DNA of 64,000 nucleotides from Flavobacterium potami (GCF_020026915.1 NZ_JAINUY010000008.1:62001-126000); one strand, 5' to 3'. Positions 17,181 through 25,832 are shown, counted from the stretch's first letter. The notes: generated by a model not told the origin, from the sequence alone. Translations and numbers: made by a program.

Positions 17181-17293
17181 GAAACCTCTCGTTTTTATTG
17201 AGATCTTCCCTAATAACTTCGGAAACAAAATGTTAAAAACATCCTAAATCTTAGTGATGTTTTTTTTTGGCGTACTTTTTGTAATTTTTTTTG

Positions 17294-17301
17294 TATATTT
17301 A
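17294..17301 (+). promoter_or_regulatory. -7 element TATATTTA for the mini T9SS-domain gene
   Basis: TAnnTTT match 19 bp before the ATG at 17321, between the tandem terminators and the gene, showing a separate transcription unit. Confidence 0.45.
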
Positions 17302-17320
17302 CAATAACTAAAATATTGCG

Positions 17321-17662
17321 ATGGCAAAAAACTACTTTTATATTACTTTCTTATTGGCTTTTTTCTTTACTGTAACCAACGCTTCAGCGCAGGACAGCAA
17401 GCAATTACCAAAGACTCAGGAGATGACTTCAATTGAGGGACTTAGCTTGTACCCTAACCCTGTTACTAATGGAAAAGTCTATATCTCTACTAAAAACGAT
17501 TTAGAGAAGGAAATTATTGTGTTTGATATTTTAGGAAAAAAAGTACTGCAAGCACATTTGGCCTCAAGAGAATTAAACGTCTCTGAATTGCCTCCAGGAG
17601 TCTACATCATTAAAATCAATGAACAAAACGCATCGGCAACCCGAAAACTCATTATAAGATAA
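17321..17662 (+). CDS. Minimal secreted protein consisting of a signal peptide and a T9SS type A sorting domain
   Basis: 113 residues. Signal peptide 1-24 (cut at S-A-Q-D), a ~14-residue linker, then a complete type A T9SS C-terminal domain (~38-113): L-Y-P-N-P-V, V-F-D-I-L-G-K-K-V, L-P-P-G-V-Y-I-I-K-I and a basic K-L-I-I-R end. Such domains normally trail large secreted enzymes or adhesins; here there is essentially no cargo. It may be a decoy/regulator of the secretion machinery, a short surface peptide, or the remnant of a larger gene, although the intact signal peptide and dedicated promoter speak against a remnant. Confidence 0.85.
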   Translation: MAKNYFYITFLLAFFFTVTNASAQDSKQLPKTQEMTSIEGLSLYPNPVTNGKVYISTKNDLEKEIIVFDILGKKVLQAHLASRELNVSELPPGVYIIKINEQNASATRKLIIR

Positions 17663-17686
17663 AAGCTCCTTTTGGAGCTTTTTTTA
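17661..17686 (+). terminator. Rho-independent terminator
   Basis: AAAAGCTCC-TTTT-GGAGCTTTTTTT hairpin immediately after the stop codon at 17662. Confidence 0.85.
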
Positions 17687-17730
17687 GTTTTCAGTCGCAG
17701 TGACAGTTTTCAGTTATATAGTTTGTCGAG

Positions 17731-17931
17731 AACCGAGACTGAAAACTGAGACTGAAAACCGAGACTGAAAACCGAGACTGAAAACCGAGACTGAAAACCG
17801 AGACTGAAAACCGAGACTGAAAACCGAGACTGAAAACTGAGACTGAAAACTGAGACTGAAAACTGAGACTGAAAACCGAGACTGAAAACTGAGACTGAAA
17901 ACTGAGACTGAAAACCGAGACCGAAAACTAA
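17731..17931. repeat. Tandem array of a 13-bp unit (ACCGAGACTGAAA)
   Basis: About 15 uninterrupted units differing only at one C/T site (CCGAG versus CTGAG). It ends eight bases before the -7 box of the LuxE-like gene. Because 13 is not a multiple of 3 and the frame rotates, it is not coding; there are no spacers, so it is not CRISPR. A short relative lies at 39672-39742 before frr. Confidence 0.9.
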
Positions 17932-17938
17932 AAAAAAG

Positions 17939-17946
17939 TATCTTTG
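17939..17946 (+). promoter_or_regulatory. -7 element TATCTTTG for the LuxE-like gene
   Basis: Exact TAnnTTTG followed by C. It overlaps a TTG at 17944 that would otherwise open the frame, so the start is more likely the TTG at 17959. Confidence 0.55.
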
Positions 17947-17958
17947 CAAAAAAAAGTT

Positions 17959-18939
17959 TTGATCACAGCCAACGATATATTTACCATTTCTAGTCAGAAA
18001 CAATTTGAGAAAATAGCACTAAAAGTGTTTCGTTTTCAGCACGAGAATAATAAAGTTTACCGCGATTTCTGTGATTTTTTAAAAGTGAATCCGCAACAGG
18101 TAAAATCTTTGCAGCAAATTCCTTTTCTACCTATTCAATTTTTCAAAAGTCACGATGTAGTTTCTAATACAGATCCTACACAAGTTACTTTTACAAGTAG
18201 TGGAACTACCGGAATGATTACAAGCCGACATTTAGTGACCGATATTTCCCTATACGAGGAAAGTTACCGCAAAGGATTTTCTCAATTTTACGGCAACATC
18301 GAAGATTACGTTGTTTTAGCTCTTTTACCGTCTTATTTAGAACGAGAAGGCTCTTCGTTAATTTACATGGTAGAAGATTTAATAAAACTCTCTAATCAGC
18401 CTGAAAGCGGGTTTTATTTACACAATCATGACGACTTAATCAAAAAACTTCTGGAATTAGATGAAGCCGGTCAAAATGTAATCTTAATTGGTGTGACTTA
18501 CGCTCTTTTAGATTTAATCGAAAAACATTCTTTCAACCTTCAAAACACCATTATTATGGAAACTGGTGGAATGAAAGGAAAACGTAAAGAAATGATTCGT
18601 GAAGAATTGCACGAACAACTTTGCAAAGGTTTTGGCGTTTCTTCCATTCATTCAGAATACGGAATGACCGAACTTTTAGCACAGGCGTATTCTTTAGGCG
18701 AAGGTGTTTTCGAATGTCCTTCTTGGATGAATATCTTAATTCGTGATCCGGAAGATGCACTTACTTATGTCGACAACGGAAAGACAGGCGGAATCAATGT
18801 TATCGATCTAGCTAATATCAATTCTTGTTCTTTTATTGCCACACAAGATTTAGGCAAAAAATATCCCAACAACTCTTTCGAAGTATTAGGACGTTTTGAT
18901 AATTCTGATATTCGTGGTTGTAATTTGATGGTGCTTTAA
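17959..18939 (+). CDS. LuxE-like acyl-protein synthetase / acyltransferase
   Basis: 326 residues from a TTG at 17959; there is no in-frame ATG before the conserved region, and a further TTG at 17944 overlaps the -7 box. Contains the adenylate-forming P-loop T-F-T-S-S-G-T-T-G (near residue 80) and the H-S-E-Y-G-M-T-E-L motif of the LuxE/acyl-activating family, which load fatty acids via an acyl-AMP. No lux genes are present, so the bioluminescence role does not apply; the flavobacterial function is unknown. Cytoplasmic. The 13-bp tandem array immediately upstream and the non-ATG start are unusual. Confidence 0.8.
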   Translation: MITANDIFTISSQKQFEKIALKVFRFQHENNKVYRDFCDFLKVNPQQVKSLQQIPFLPIQFFKSHDVVSNTDPTQVTFTSSGTTGMITSRHLVTDISLYEESYRKGFSQFYGNIEDYVVLALLPSYLEREGSSLIYMVEDLIKLSNQPESGFYLHNHDDLIKKLLELDEAGQNVILIGVTYALLDLIEKHSFNLQNTIIMETGGMKGKRKEMIREELHEQLCKGFGVSSIHSEYGMTELLAQAYSLGEGVFECPSWMNILIRDPEDALTYVDNGKTGGINVIDLANINSCSFIATQDLGKKYPNNSFEVLGRFDNSDIRGCNLMVL

Positions 18940-19059
18940 TTTGGTTTAACCGTTGATTGGGTTAATCGTTTAATCGGTCTTTTTGTTTAACCGTTAATTC
19001 GGTTAATCGTTCACAATCTCAAAAAAATAAATCACTCGGTTTATTAAATATATTTAATA

Positions 19060-19093
19060 AAAAACCCAATATTCTTTCGAACATTGGGTTTTT
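19060..19093. terminator. Bidirectional terminator
   Basis: AAAAACCCAAT / ATTGGGTTTTT hairpin between the LuxE-like gene (+) and tyrS (-), flanked by GGTTAATCG/TTAACCGATT-type repeats at 18943-19012 and 19118-19155. Confidence 0.85.
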
Positions 19094-19146
19094 ATATTTT
19101 AAGTTTAAAGTCTCTCTGTCGATTAAACAATTAACCGATTAAACAG

Positions 19147-20442
19147 TTAAACAACTCTTATCACAAAGTAATTTTTCTTTCCGCTTTGCAGCAACACAAA
19201 CTGATTATTAATTAAATCATTTGCAGTCAGCACAAAATCTTCTTTAATTTTTTCTCTGTTTACAGAGATAGAATTTGCAGTTAACGCTCTTCTCGCTTCT
19301 CCGTTAGATTTAAAGAAACCGGTTTTTTCATTTAAAACCGTAATAATCTCCAATCCGTTTTCTAAATCAGCTTTTGCGATTTCAGCTTGAGGAACTCCAT
19401 CGAAAACTTCTAAGAAAGTAGCCTCATCCAATTTTTTCAAATCTTCTGCAGTAGAATTTCCAAACAAAATATTCGAAGCCTGAATTGCTTTTTCTAATTC
19501 TTCTCTATTATGAACAAAAACAGTAATTTCTTCTGCTAATTTCTTTTGTAAAACTCTTAAATGCGGAGCTGTTTTATGCTCTTCAATTAATGCATCAATT
19601 GTATCTTTATCCAAGAAAGTAAAGATTTTAATATATTTCTCAGCATCAACATCAGTAGTGTTTACCCAAAATTGGTAAAATTTGTAAACAGAAGTTTTAT
19701 CAGCATCCAACCAAACGTTTCCACCTTCCGATTTTCCGAATTTAGATCCGTCAGCTTTTGTAATTAATGGAGTTGTTAAAGCATACGCTTTTGCGTTTTC
19801 TCCACCCATTCTACGTACCAATTCTGTTCCCGTGGTAATATTACCCCATTGGTCAGAACCTCCCATTTGCAAAACGCAATTGTTGTTTTTATATAAATGA
19901 TAAAAATCGTAACCTTGAATCAATTGGTATGTAAACTCTGTAAAAGACATTCCCTCACCTTCACCGCTAAATCTCTTTTTTACAGAATCTTTAGCCATCA
20001 TATAATTTACGGTGATTCTTTTTCCAACTTCACGCGCAAAATCGATAAAAGAGAAATTTTTCATCCAATCGTAGTTATTTACCATTACTGGCGCATTAAC
20101 TTCAGTTGAATTAAAATCTAAGAAACGAGACAAAACACTTTTGATTCCCGCTACGTTTTTAGCCAAAGCTTCTTCATCAAGCAAGTTTCTTTCATCAGAT
20201 TTACCAGAAGGATCACCGATCATTCCTGTTGCTCCACCAACTAAAGCAATCGGTCTGTGCCCGAAATTCTTTAGGTGAACCAATAAAATAATCTGAACCA
20301 TGCTTCCGATATGCAGTGAATCTGCCGTTGGATCAAAACCAATATACGCAGCGGTAGCTTCTTTTAGTAATTGTTCTTCCGTTCCAGGCATACTATCATG
20401 ATATAACCCGCGCCATTTTAATTCTTCAACTAGATTCTTCAT
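19147..20442 (-). CDS. tyrS: Tyrosyl-tRNA synthetase
   Basis: 431 residues, standard for bacterial TyrRS. Class I signatures: the HIGH-like P-T-A-D-S-L-H-I-G-S near 35-44 and the KMSKS-like K-F-G-K-S near 235. The tRNA-discriminating stretch G-G-S-D-Q-W-G-N is present. The C-terminal ~70 residues are an S4 RNA-binding domain (E-A-R-R-A-L-T-A-N-S-I-S-V-N). Charges tRNA-Tyr in the cytoplasm. Monocistronic. Confidence 0.97.
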   Translation of the reverse strand: MKNLVEELKWRGLYHDSMPGTEEQLLKEATAAYIGFDPTADSLHIGSMVQIILLVHLKNFGHRPIALVGGATGMIGDPSGKSDERNLLDEEALAKNVAGIKSVLSRFLDFNSTEVNAPVMVNNYDWMKNFSFIDFAREVGKRITVNYMMAKDSVKKRFSGEGEGMSFTEFTYQLIQGYDFYHLYKNNNCVLQMGGSDQWGNITTGTELVRRMGGENAKAYALTTPLITKADGSKFGKSEGGNVWLDADKTSVYKFYQFWVNTTDVDAEKYIKIFTFLDKDTIDALIEEHKTAPHLRVLQKKLAEEITVFVHNREELEKAIQASNILFGNSTAEDLKKLDEATFLEVFDGVPQAEIAKADLENGLEIITVLNEKTGFFKSNGEARRALTANSISVNREKIKEDFVLTANDLINNQFVLLQSGKKNYFVIRVV

Positions 20443-20465
20443 TTTTTTCTAAAATAATTTGCGCA

Positions 20466-20535
20466 AATATAATCAATGGCAATGGCAATGTCAAAAAAAC
20501 AATATCAATATCAATGACAATGACAAAAGACAATT
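20466..20535. repeat. CAATGGCAATG / CAATATCAATG short-period repeat
   Basis: Runs of a 6-bp CAATnn word (CAATGG, CAATGT, CAATAT, CAATGA) just upstream of the tyrS start on the minus strand. A second block of CTTAGTATCTTAG-type words follows at 20552-20590. Confidence 0.65.
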
Positions 20536-20643
20536 TCAAAAAATAATAAAAACTTAGAACCTTAGTATCTCAGAATCTTAGTATCTTAAAAAAACCTTTG
20601 CAACTTTGTCCCTCTGCCACTTTGCACCTTAAAAGCAAAAACT

Positions 20644-20651
20644 TATCTTTA
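20644..20651 (+). promoter_or_regulatory. -7 element TATCTTTA abutting the epimerase start codon
   Basis: Only four bases separate the box from the ATG at 20656, so transcription would start at or next to the start codon (leaderless mRNA). Confidence 0.5.
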
Positions 20652-20655
20652 CAAA

Positions 20656-21657
20656 ATGGTATTAGTAACTGGAGGAACTGGTTTAGTCGGCGCGCATTTA
20701 TTACTTCATTTAATTGAAAATGGAGAAAATGTTCGGGCAATTTACAGAAGCGAAAACAATATTCAGAAAACTAAATCGGTTTTTGATTTCTATAAAAAAA
20801 CAGATTTGTTTGAAAAAATCAATTGGCTTGAAGCTGATATTTTAGACGTTCCTTCGCTTGAAAATGCTTTTATCGATATTACTCACGTTTACCATTGCGC
20901 CGCTCTAATTTCATTCGACCCAAAAGAAGAGGAGAAACTTAGAAAAACCAATATTGAAGGAACGGCCAATATGGTCAATTTTTCGATTGCAAAAAGCGTT
21001 CAAAAGTTTTGCTTCATCAGTTCAATTGCCGCATTAGGCGACATTGCTTCTCACGAAACTCATATTACTGAAGAAACGGAATGGAATCCTGAAAAACCAC
21101 ACAGTGATTATGCCATCTCTAAATATGGAGCCGAAATGGAAGTTTGGCGCGCACAACAAGAAGGTTTAAATGTAATTATTGTAAATCCCGGAGTTATATT
21201 AGGCCCCATTCCTATGATGGATGTTTTTGAACAAGGAAGCAATGAAGTTTATAAAAAAGTTTCCAAAGGATTATCATTTTACACACTCGGAAACACAGGT
21301 TTCATTTCTATTGGTGATGTTGTAAAAACAACTTTTCAATTAATGAAAAGCGAAATCAAAAACGAACGCTTCACACTTATTGCTGACAATATTGTTTTCA
21401 GAGACATTTTGAACACAATTGCAGATACTTTAAAAGCAAAAAGGCCGCATATTCATGCAAAACCTTTTTTCATGAACTTTCTATGGATTTCAGATGCCCT
21501 ATTTTCAACCATATTTTTCAGAAAAAGAAGCATTACCAAAGCAACGGCAAAAGCTTCTTACTCGACAAATTTATATAGTAATGAAAAAATAAAAACCGCT
21601 CTAGGAACGGTTTTTAGTGATATTCATCAATATATTAAAGATAGTTCTAAACTATAA
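20656..21657 (+). CDS. NAD(P)-dependent epimerase/dehydratase family protein (extended SDR)
   Basis: 333 residues. N-terminal nucleotide-binding motif T-G-G-T-G-L-V-G at 5-12, the N-I-E-G-T segment, the catalytic S-S-I-A-A and Y-A-I-S-K (Y-x-x-x-K) of extended short-chain dehydrogenases. Substrate unknown: a nucleotide sugar or a hydroxy-ketone/flavonol-reductase-like metabolite. Soluble, though the segment near 280 is hydrophobic. Its stop codon directly abuts the stop of the convergent DUF4296 gene with zero bases between. This neighbourhood (epimerase, DUF4296, dihydroorotase, mannosyltransferase) recurs in Flavobacteriia. Confidence 0.85.
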   Translation: MVLVTGGTGLVGAHLLLHLIENGENVRAIYRSENNIQKTKSVFDFYKKTDLFEKINWLEADILDVPSLENAFIDITHVYHCAALISFDPKEEEKLRKTNIEGTANMVNFSIAKSVQKFCFISSIAALGDIASHETHITEETEWNPEKPHSDYAISKYGAEMEVWRAQQEGLNVIIVNPGVILGPIPMMDVFEQGSNEVYKKVSKGLSFYTLGNTGFISIGDVVKTTFQLMKSEIKNERFTLIADNIVFRDILNTIADTLKAKRPHIHAKPFFMNFLWISDALFSTIFFRKRSITKATAKASYSTNLYSNEKIKTALGTVFSDIHQYIKDSSKL

Positions 21658-22143
21658 TTATCTTCTTTGCTGCATTTGAATTCTTTTTATAGAATCAATA
21701 TTAATTTTTCTGGCAACTTTTTTTACAGAGTCTTTCGAGTCTTCTTTCAATTCCTGTTTTAAAGTATTCTTTTTCGCTTTAGCTGCTTTTTTTTCGTCAA
21801 TTTTAGCCAAAGAATCTGCTGCTCTCTGATTCACAGCTATCTTTTTGTTTACTTCATCAAACATATCTTTATAATTATCGTAATCTGAAGCATAATAAAT
21901 ATTATTCTGAGCAAACTGAAGACTGTCTACTTTATATTTTCTGAGAATAAATTTTGTAACGTCACCGTCTACCGAATCTAAAGACAAAGGTTTTTGATAT
22001 CTTATGGCCTCCAAAATTGATAAATCATACATAATATCAACCATCTTTTCTCTGTCAATAAGTTTTTCAGGCTTTTTTACAAGTTCTTTTTTACAACTTA
22101 CAGAAAGAAACAAAACCAATATTATTACTATAAAATTCTTCAT
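21658..22143 (-). CDS. DUF4296-family lipoprotein
   Basis: 161 residues with a lipoprotein signal (L-F-L-S-V-S-C, Cys near 17). The conserved DUF4296 core is M-V-D-I-M-Y-D-L-S-I-L-E-A (~32-44) and a Y-K-V-D-S-L-Q-F segment. The tail (~110-161) is highly charged and basic. Function unknown. It is the last gene of a minus-strand run with dihydroorotase, only 9 bp upstream, and mannosyltransferase. Confidence 0.85.
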   Translation of the reverse strand: MKNFIVIILVLFLSVSCKKELVKKPEKLIDREKMVDIMYDLSILEAIRYQKPLSLDSVDGDVTKFILRKYKVDSLQFAQNNIYYASDYDNYKDMFDEVNKKIAVNQRAADSLAKIDEKKAAKAKKNTLKQELKEDSKDSVKKVARKINIDSIKRIQMQQRR

Positions 22144-22152
22144 AGCCGCTTT

Positions 22153-23493
22153 TTATCTGTCAAACAATAATCTTTTTCCTGCTCTGGTATCTTTTACTTT
22201 AAAATTATTATAAACCAGTTCTCCATTCACAAAAGTGTGCGTAATTCTCGATTTGAAAGTAAAATTTTCAAAAGGAGACCATCCGCATTTGTATAATATA
22301 TTATCCGGTTTTACACTCCAAGGCAAACTTGGATTCACAATTACTAAATCGGCGTGGTAACCTTCTCTAATAAAACCTCTTTTCTCTATTTTAAAAATCT
22401 TAGCTGGATTATGACACATTTTCTCCACAATTTTCTCGACACTGATTTTACCTTGATGATGTGCTTCAAACATTGCTACAACCGCATGCTGAACCAAAGG
22501 TCCTCCAGAAGGCGCATTCAAATAAGATTGCATTTTTTCTTCTTTTGTATGAGGTGCGTGATCTGTTGCAATAACATCAATTCGCCCGTCATTTAATGCC
22601 TTCCAAAGTTCTGCACGATCTTCTGCAGTTTTAACCGCAGGATTCCATTTAATGAAGTTTCCTTTTGTTTTATAATCTTCATTTGTAAACCAAAGATGGT
22701 GTACACAAACCTCAGCAGTAATTTTTTTATCTTCTAATGGGATCTTATTGGTAAATAATTCCATTTCTTTTGCAGTAGAAAGATGGAAAATATGCAATCT
22801 AGCGCCCGTTCTTTTTGCCAAAGCCACTGCTTTTGAAGAAGAAATATAACAAGCCTCTGCACTTCTGATTAAATTGTGTGCCGTCACCGGAACGTCATCA
22901 CCATATTGCTCTTTAAAAGCGGCAAGATTATTTTTAATTGTCTCTTCATCTTCACAGTGAACCGCAATTAACATTGGTGTACTTGAGAAGATTTTTTCTA
23001 AAGTCTCTTCTCTGTCAACCAACATATTTCCTGTTGATGAACCTAAGAAAATCTTGATTCCAGCAACATTTTTCGGATTTGTTTTTAAAACTTCCTCCAA
23101 GTTATCATTTGTCGCTCCCATCATAAACGAATAATTCGCAAATGATTTTTCAGCGGCGATATCATATTTATCTTGTAAAATTTCCTGCGTTACTGCATTA
23201 GGAACCGTATTGGGTTGCTCGATAAAAGAAGTAATTCCGCCCGCAACTGCTGCACGCGATTCCGATTCTATATCGCCTTTATGAGTCAATCCAGGCTCTC
23301 TAAAATGCACTTGATCATCAATTGCACCAGGCATTAAGTAGTTTCCTTCTGCATCGATCACAATACAATCTGATGTTTTTAATGAAATACTATCGGCAAT
23401 TTCAACGATCAAATCGTTTTCAATTAAAACATCACCTTCAAAAATTGTCCCTTCGTTTACAATTTTGGCATTTTTTATTAAAATCCTGTTCAT
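22153..23493 (-). CDS. pyrC: Dihydroorotase (Bacteroidota type)
   Basis: 446 residues; amidohydrolase family, pyrimidine biosynthesis (carbamoyl-aspartate to dihydroorotate). The metal-site region reads I-D-D-Q-V-H-F-R-E-P-G, where the usual H-x-H is Q-x-H. The carbamylatable Lys (G-I-K-I-F-L-G-S-S-T-G), V-H-C-E-D-E, F-H-L-S-T and the catalytic A-T-D-H-A-P-H-T are all present, so one metal ligand is replaced but the rest of the site is intact. I believe this substitution is shared by related Bacteroidota enzymes. Sits 10 bp downstream of the mannosyltransferase gene. Confidence 0.9.
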   Translation of the reverse strand: MNRILIKNAKIVNEGTIFEGDVLIENDLIVEIADSISLKTSDCIVIDAEGNYLMPGAIDDQVHFREPGLTHKGDIESESRAAVAGGITSFIEQPNTVPNAVTQEILQDKYDIAAEKSFANYSFMMGATNDNLEEVLKTNPKNVAGIKIFLGSSTGNMLVDREETLEKIFSSTPMLIAVHCEDEETIKNNLAAFKEQYGDDVPVTAHNLIRSAEACYISSSKAVALAKRTGARLHIFHLSTAKEMELFTNKIPLEDKKITAEVCVHHLWFTNEDYKTKGNFIKWNPAVKTAEDRAELWKALNDGRIDVIATDHAPHTKEEKMQSYLNAPSGGPLVQHAVVAMFEAHHQGKISVEKIVEKMCHNPAKIFKIEKRGFIREGYHADLVIVNPSLPWSVKPDNILYKCGWSPFENFTFKSRITHTFVNGELVYNNFKVKDTRAGKRLLFDR

Positions 23494-23503
23494 TCTGGTT
23501 GGT

Positions 23504-24229
23504 TTATAATGAATTGACTAATTTTCTTAATCTTAGCGAAATTACTCCAAGTATAGCTTCTTTAATAATGGCATTACTCATTTTAGAAACTCCTTTTGTT
23601 CGGTCTGTAAAAATAATTGGGACTTCTGTAATTTGAAATTTACCGCAATAGGTTCTGTATTTCATTTCAATTTGAAACGCATATCCGACAAATTTTATTT
23701 TATTCAAATTGATTTTCTCCAGCACTTCTCTTTTGTAACATACAAAACCTGCAGTTGCATCATGAATTTTCATGCCGGTGATAAATTTAACATAAACAGA
23801 TGCAAAATAAGACATCAAAACCCTACTCAATGGCCAGTTGACCACATTTACGCCGGTAACATAACGCGATCCGATAGCTAAATCGGCTCCCCCAAAATGA
23901 CAAGCATCATATAATTTTTCTAAATCATTCGGGTTATGAGAAAAGTCGGCATCCATTTCAAAAATAAATTGATACTCGCGCTCCAAAGCCCATTTAAAGC
24001 CGTGAACATAAGCAGTTCCTAATCCTGATTTTTTAGCTCTTTGTTCTAAAAAAAGTTTTCCCGGAAACTCTTCCTGTAACGCAATTACTTTATTTGCGGT
24101 ATGATCTGGAGAGTTATCATCAATAATCAGCAGATGAAAAGATTTATGCTGTGAAAGTACTGCTCTTACGATACTTTCTATATTTTCAATTTCGTTATAA
24201 GTGGGAATTATGACAATACTATCATTCAT
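23504..24229 (-). CDS. Polyprenol-phosphate mannosyltransferase (GT2, Dpm1-like)
   Basis: 241 residues. GT2 fold starting I-V-I-I-P-T-Y-N-E-I-E-N-I, with the D-D-N-S-P-D-H-T and E-M-D-A-D-F-S-H (D-x-D) motifs diagnostic of dolichol/polyprenol monophosphomannose synthases. No C-terminal membrane extension, so it is a soluble, membrane-associated type. It likely supplies a lipid-linked mannose for protein O-glycosylation or glycolipids, known in this phylum. First gene of the minus-strand run with dihydroorotase and DUF4296. Confidence 0.9.
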   Translation of the reverse strand: MNDSIVIIPTYNEIENIESIVRAVLSQHKSFHLLIIDDNSPDHTANKVIALQEEFPGKLFLEQRAKKSGLGTAYVHGFKWALEREYQFIFEMDADFSHNPNDLEKLYDACHFGGADLAIGSRYVTGVNVVNWPLSRVLMSYFASVYVKFITGMKIHDATAGFVCYKREVLEKINLNKIKFVGYAFQIEMKYRTYCGKFQITEVPIIFTDRTKGVSKMSNAIIKEAILGVISLRLRKLVNSL

Positions 24230-24320
24230 TTTTTCATGGTAATTTCACCGCAAAAGTAAACTTTTTATAGCATTTGATTCATAATAAATATATAATAAAA
24301 CTATTGCATCAAAAAATTGC

Positions 24321-24328
24321 TAATTTTG
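24321..24328 (+). promoter_or_regulatory. -7 element TAATTTTG just before the DUF4271 gene
   Basis: Exact TAnnTTTG; seven bases separate it from the ATG at 24336, another leaderless candidate. Confidence 0.55.
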
Positions 24329-24335
24329 TAACGCT

Positions 24336-25004
24336 ATGATTGAACAACTTCATCCTCGAATTCTGGAAAACAAAGACTGGGCAACGCTTTTATTTGTGCT
24401 GACCTTTGCTGTTGTTGCCATGACGAAATCTGCTTACGAAACAAGATTCAGTGAGTTTAGTAAACTTATTTTTTCTGATAAATACGCTAAGATTTATCGC
24501 GACAATAATCATTTAAAAAGCAGCTTTACAGTTGGTTTGTTTTTTGTACAAATTATTTCGTATGCATTCTTCATATTGCTTACGATGAATATTTTTGGTC
24601 ACGCATCAAAAACAGACTGGATTTTATTTATTCAGATTGCTACTTTCCTACTTTATTTCATTTTAGGAAAATATTTAATTGAAAAAATTGTAGCGACTTC
24701 CTTCAATATTGATGAATTTGTAGAGTTATTTAACTTACAAAAAGTGACGTATCGAACTTATATTGGCGTTTTAATTCTTCCGATTAACGCTATTTTGTTC
24801 TATTACAGCAATATTTCACAAATTGTACCCCTAGTAATCATAGGCATTTCGCTGTGTATTAGCGTATACTCTTACTTTATTTCAATTAAAACATATCAAA
24901 ACGTAATTATCGGTAAGTTATTTTATTTTATTTTGTATCTTTGCGCTCTTGAAATAGCCCCTTATTATTTTCTTTATTATTGGATAACAAAAGGGAGTGC
25001 TTAG
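24336..25004 (+). CDS. DUF4271 integral membrane protein
   Basis: 222 residues with about six hydrophobic helices (first near 17-30, the rest between 60 and 218), few large loops, and charged residues clustered between helices. The family is Bacteroidota-specific and commonly found next to hemD, as here. No catalytic motif seen. Inner membrane. The stop codon lies 15 bp before the hemD start, implying one transcript. Confidence 0.85.
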   Translation: MIEQLHPRILENKDWATLLFVLTFAVVAMTKSAYETRFSEFSKLIFSDKYAKIYRDNNHLKSSFTVGLFFVQIISYAFFILLTMNIFGHASKTDWILFIQIATFLLYFILGKYLIEKIVATSFNIDEFVELFNLQKVTYRTYIGVLILPINAILFYYSNISQIVPLVIIGISLCISVYSYFISIKTYQNVIIGKLFYFILYLCALEIAPYYFLYYWITKGSA

Positions 25005-25018
25005 AAAATGTTTATAAT

Positions 25019-25768
25019 ATGAAAGTGAAAACAATTTTGGTGTCACAGCCTGAACCTAAAGTGGAGAATTCTCCTTACTTTGAGCTCCAACAAAAACACA
25101 AAATAAAAATTGATTTCAGACCATTTATTCATGTGGAAGGGGTTAGCGCAAAAGAGATTCGATTACAAAAAATCGATCTTAATCATTACACTGCGATCAT
25201 TTTAACAAGTCGAAATGCTGTAGATCATTTTTTTAGAGTTGCTGATGAAATGCGTTACAAAGTTCCTGAAGGATTGAAATATTTCTGTCAATCTGAAGCT
25301 GTTGCGTTTTACCTTCAAAAGTATGTTGTGTATAGAAAACGTAAAATTTACGTTGGGGCAAAAGATTTTGCAGATTTATCTCCGCTAATTAAGAAGTACA
25401 AAGACGAGAAGTTTTTACTTCCAGCATCTGACCAGTTAAACGCAGATGCTCCTGTAACATTAAACAGTCTAAAAGTAGATTGGGCGCAAGCTATTTTTTA
25501 CAGAACCGTAATGAGTGATTTATCTGATTTAGCAGACGTTTATTATGACGTTTTGGCTTTCTTCAGTCCAACCGGAATCAAATCATTGTTTAAAAACTTC
25601 CCAGATTTTAAACAAAATGATACCAGAATTGCTGTTTTCGGAAGCACAACTCAGAAAGAAGCTTTAGATCATGGTTTAAGAATAGATATTCTTGCTCCAA
25701 CTCCTGAAACTCCTTCTATGACAATGGCTTTAGAAAAATACGTTGCAGAAGCAAACAAAGGAAAATAA
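25019..25768 (+). CDS. hemD: Uroporphyrinogen-III synthase
   Basis: 249 residues from the ATG at 25019; a longer opening at 24980 overlaps the upstream gene. HemD-type two-domain layout: I-L-T-S-R-N-A-V-D-H-F-F near 56-67 in the first domain and A-F-F-S-P-T-G-I-K-S-L and V-F-G-S-T-T-Q-K-E-A in the second. Cyclises hydroxymethylbilane in haem biosynthesis. Sequence is weakly conserved in this family, so the call rests on these blocks and the DUF4271 neighbour. C-terminus K-G-K is basic. Confidence 0.85.
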   Translation: MKVKTILVSQPEPKVENSPYFELQQKHKIKIDFRPFIHVEGVSAKEIRLQKIDLNHYTAIILTSRNAVDHFFRVADEMRYKVPEGLKYFCQSEAVAFYLQKYVVYRKRKIYVGAKDFADLSPLIKKYKDEKFLLPASDQLNADAPVTLNSLKVDWAQAIFYRTVMSDLSDLADVYYDVLAFFSPTGIKSLFKNFPDFKQNDTRIAVFGSTTQKEALDHGLRIDILAPTPETPSMTMALEKYVAEANKGK

Positions 25769-25832
25769 CCTAACCAAGAGGAAAAAATATACAAGTTTTA
25801 AAATTCCAAATTCCAACTTAATCAATTGGGAT

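Noticed and set aside
17731..17931. CRISPR-like array
   Set aside because: Units are contiguous with no spacers and no cas genes nearby.
17710..18003. 97-codon minus-strand ORF with S-V-S-V-F-S repeats
   Set aside because: It is a translation of the 13-bp tandem array; 13 bp rotates the frame and gives a 13-residue repeat by arithmetic.
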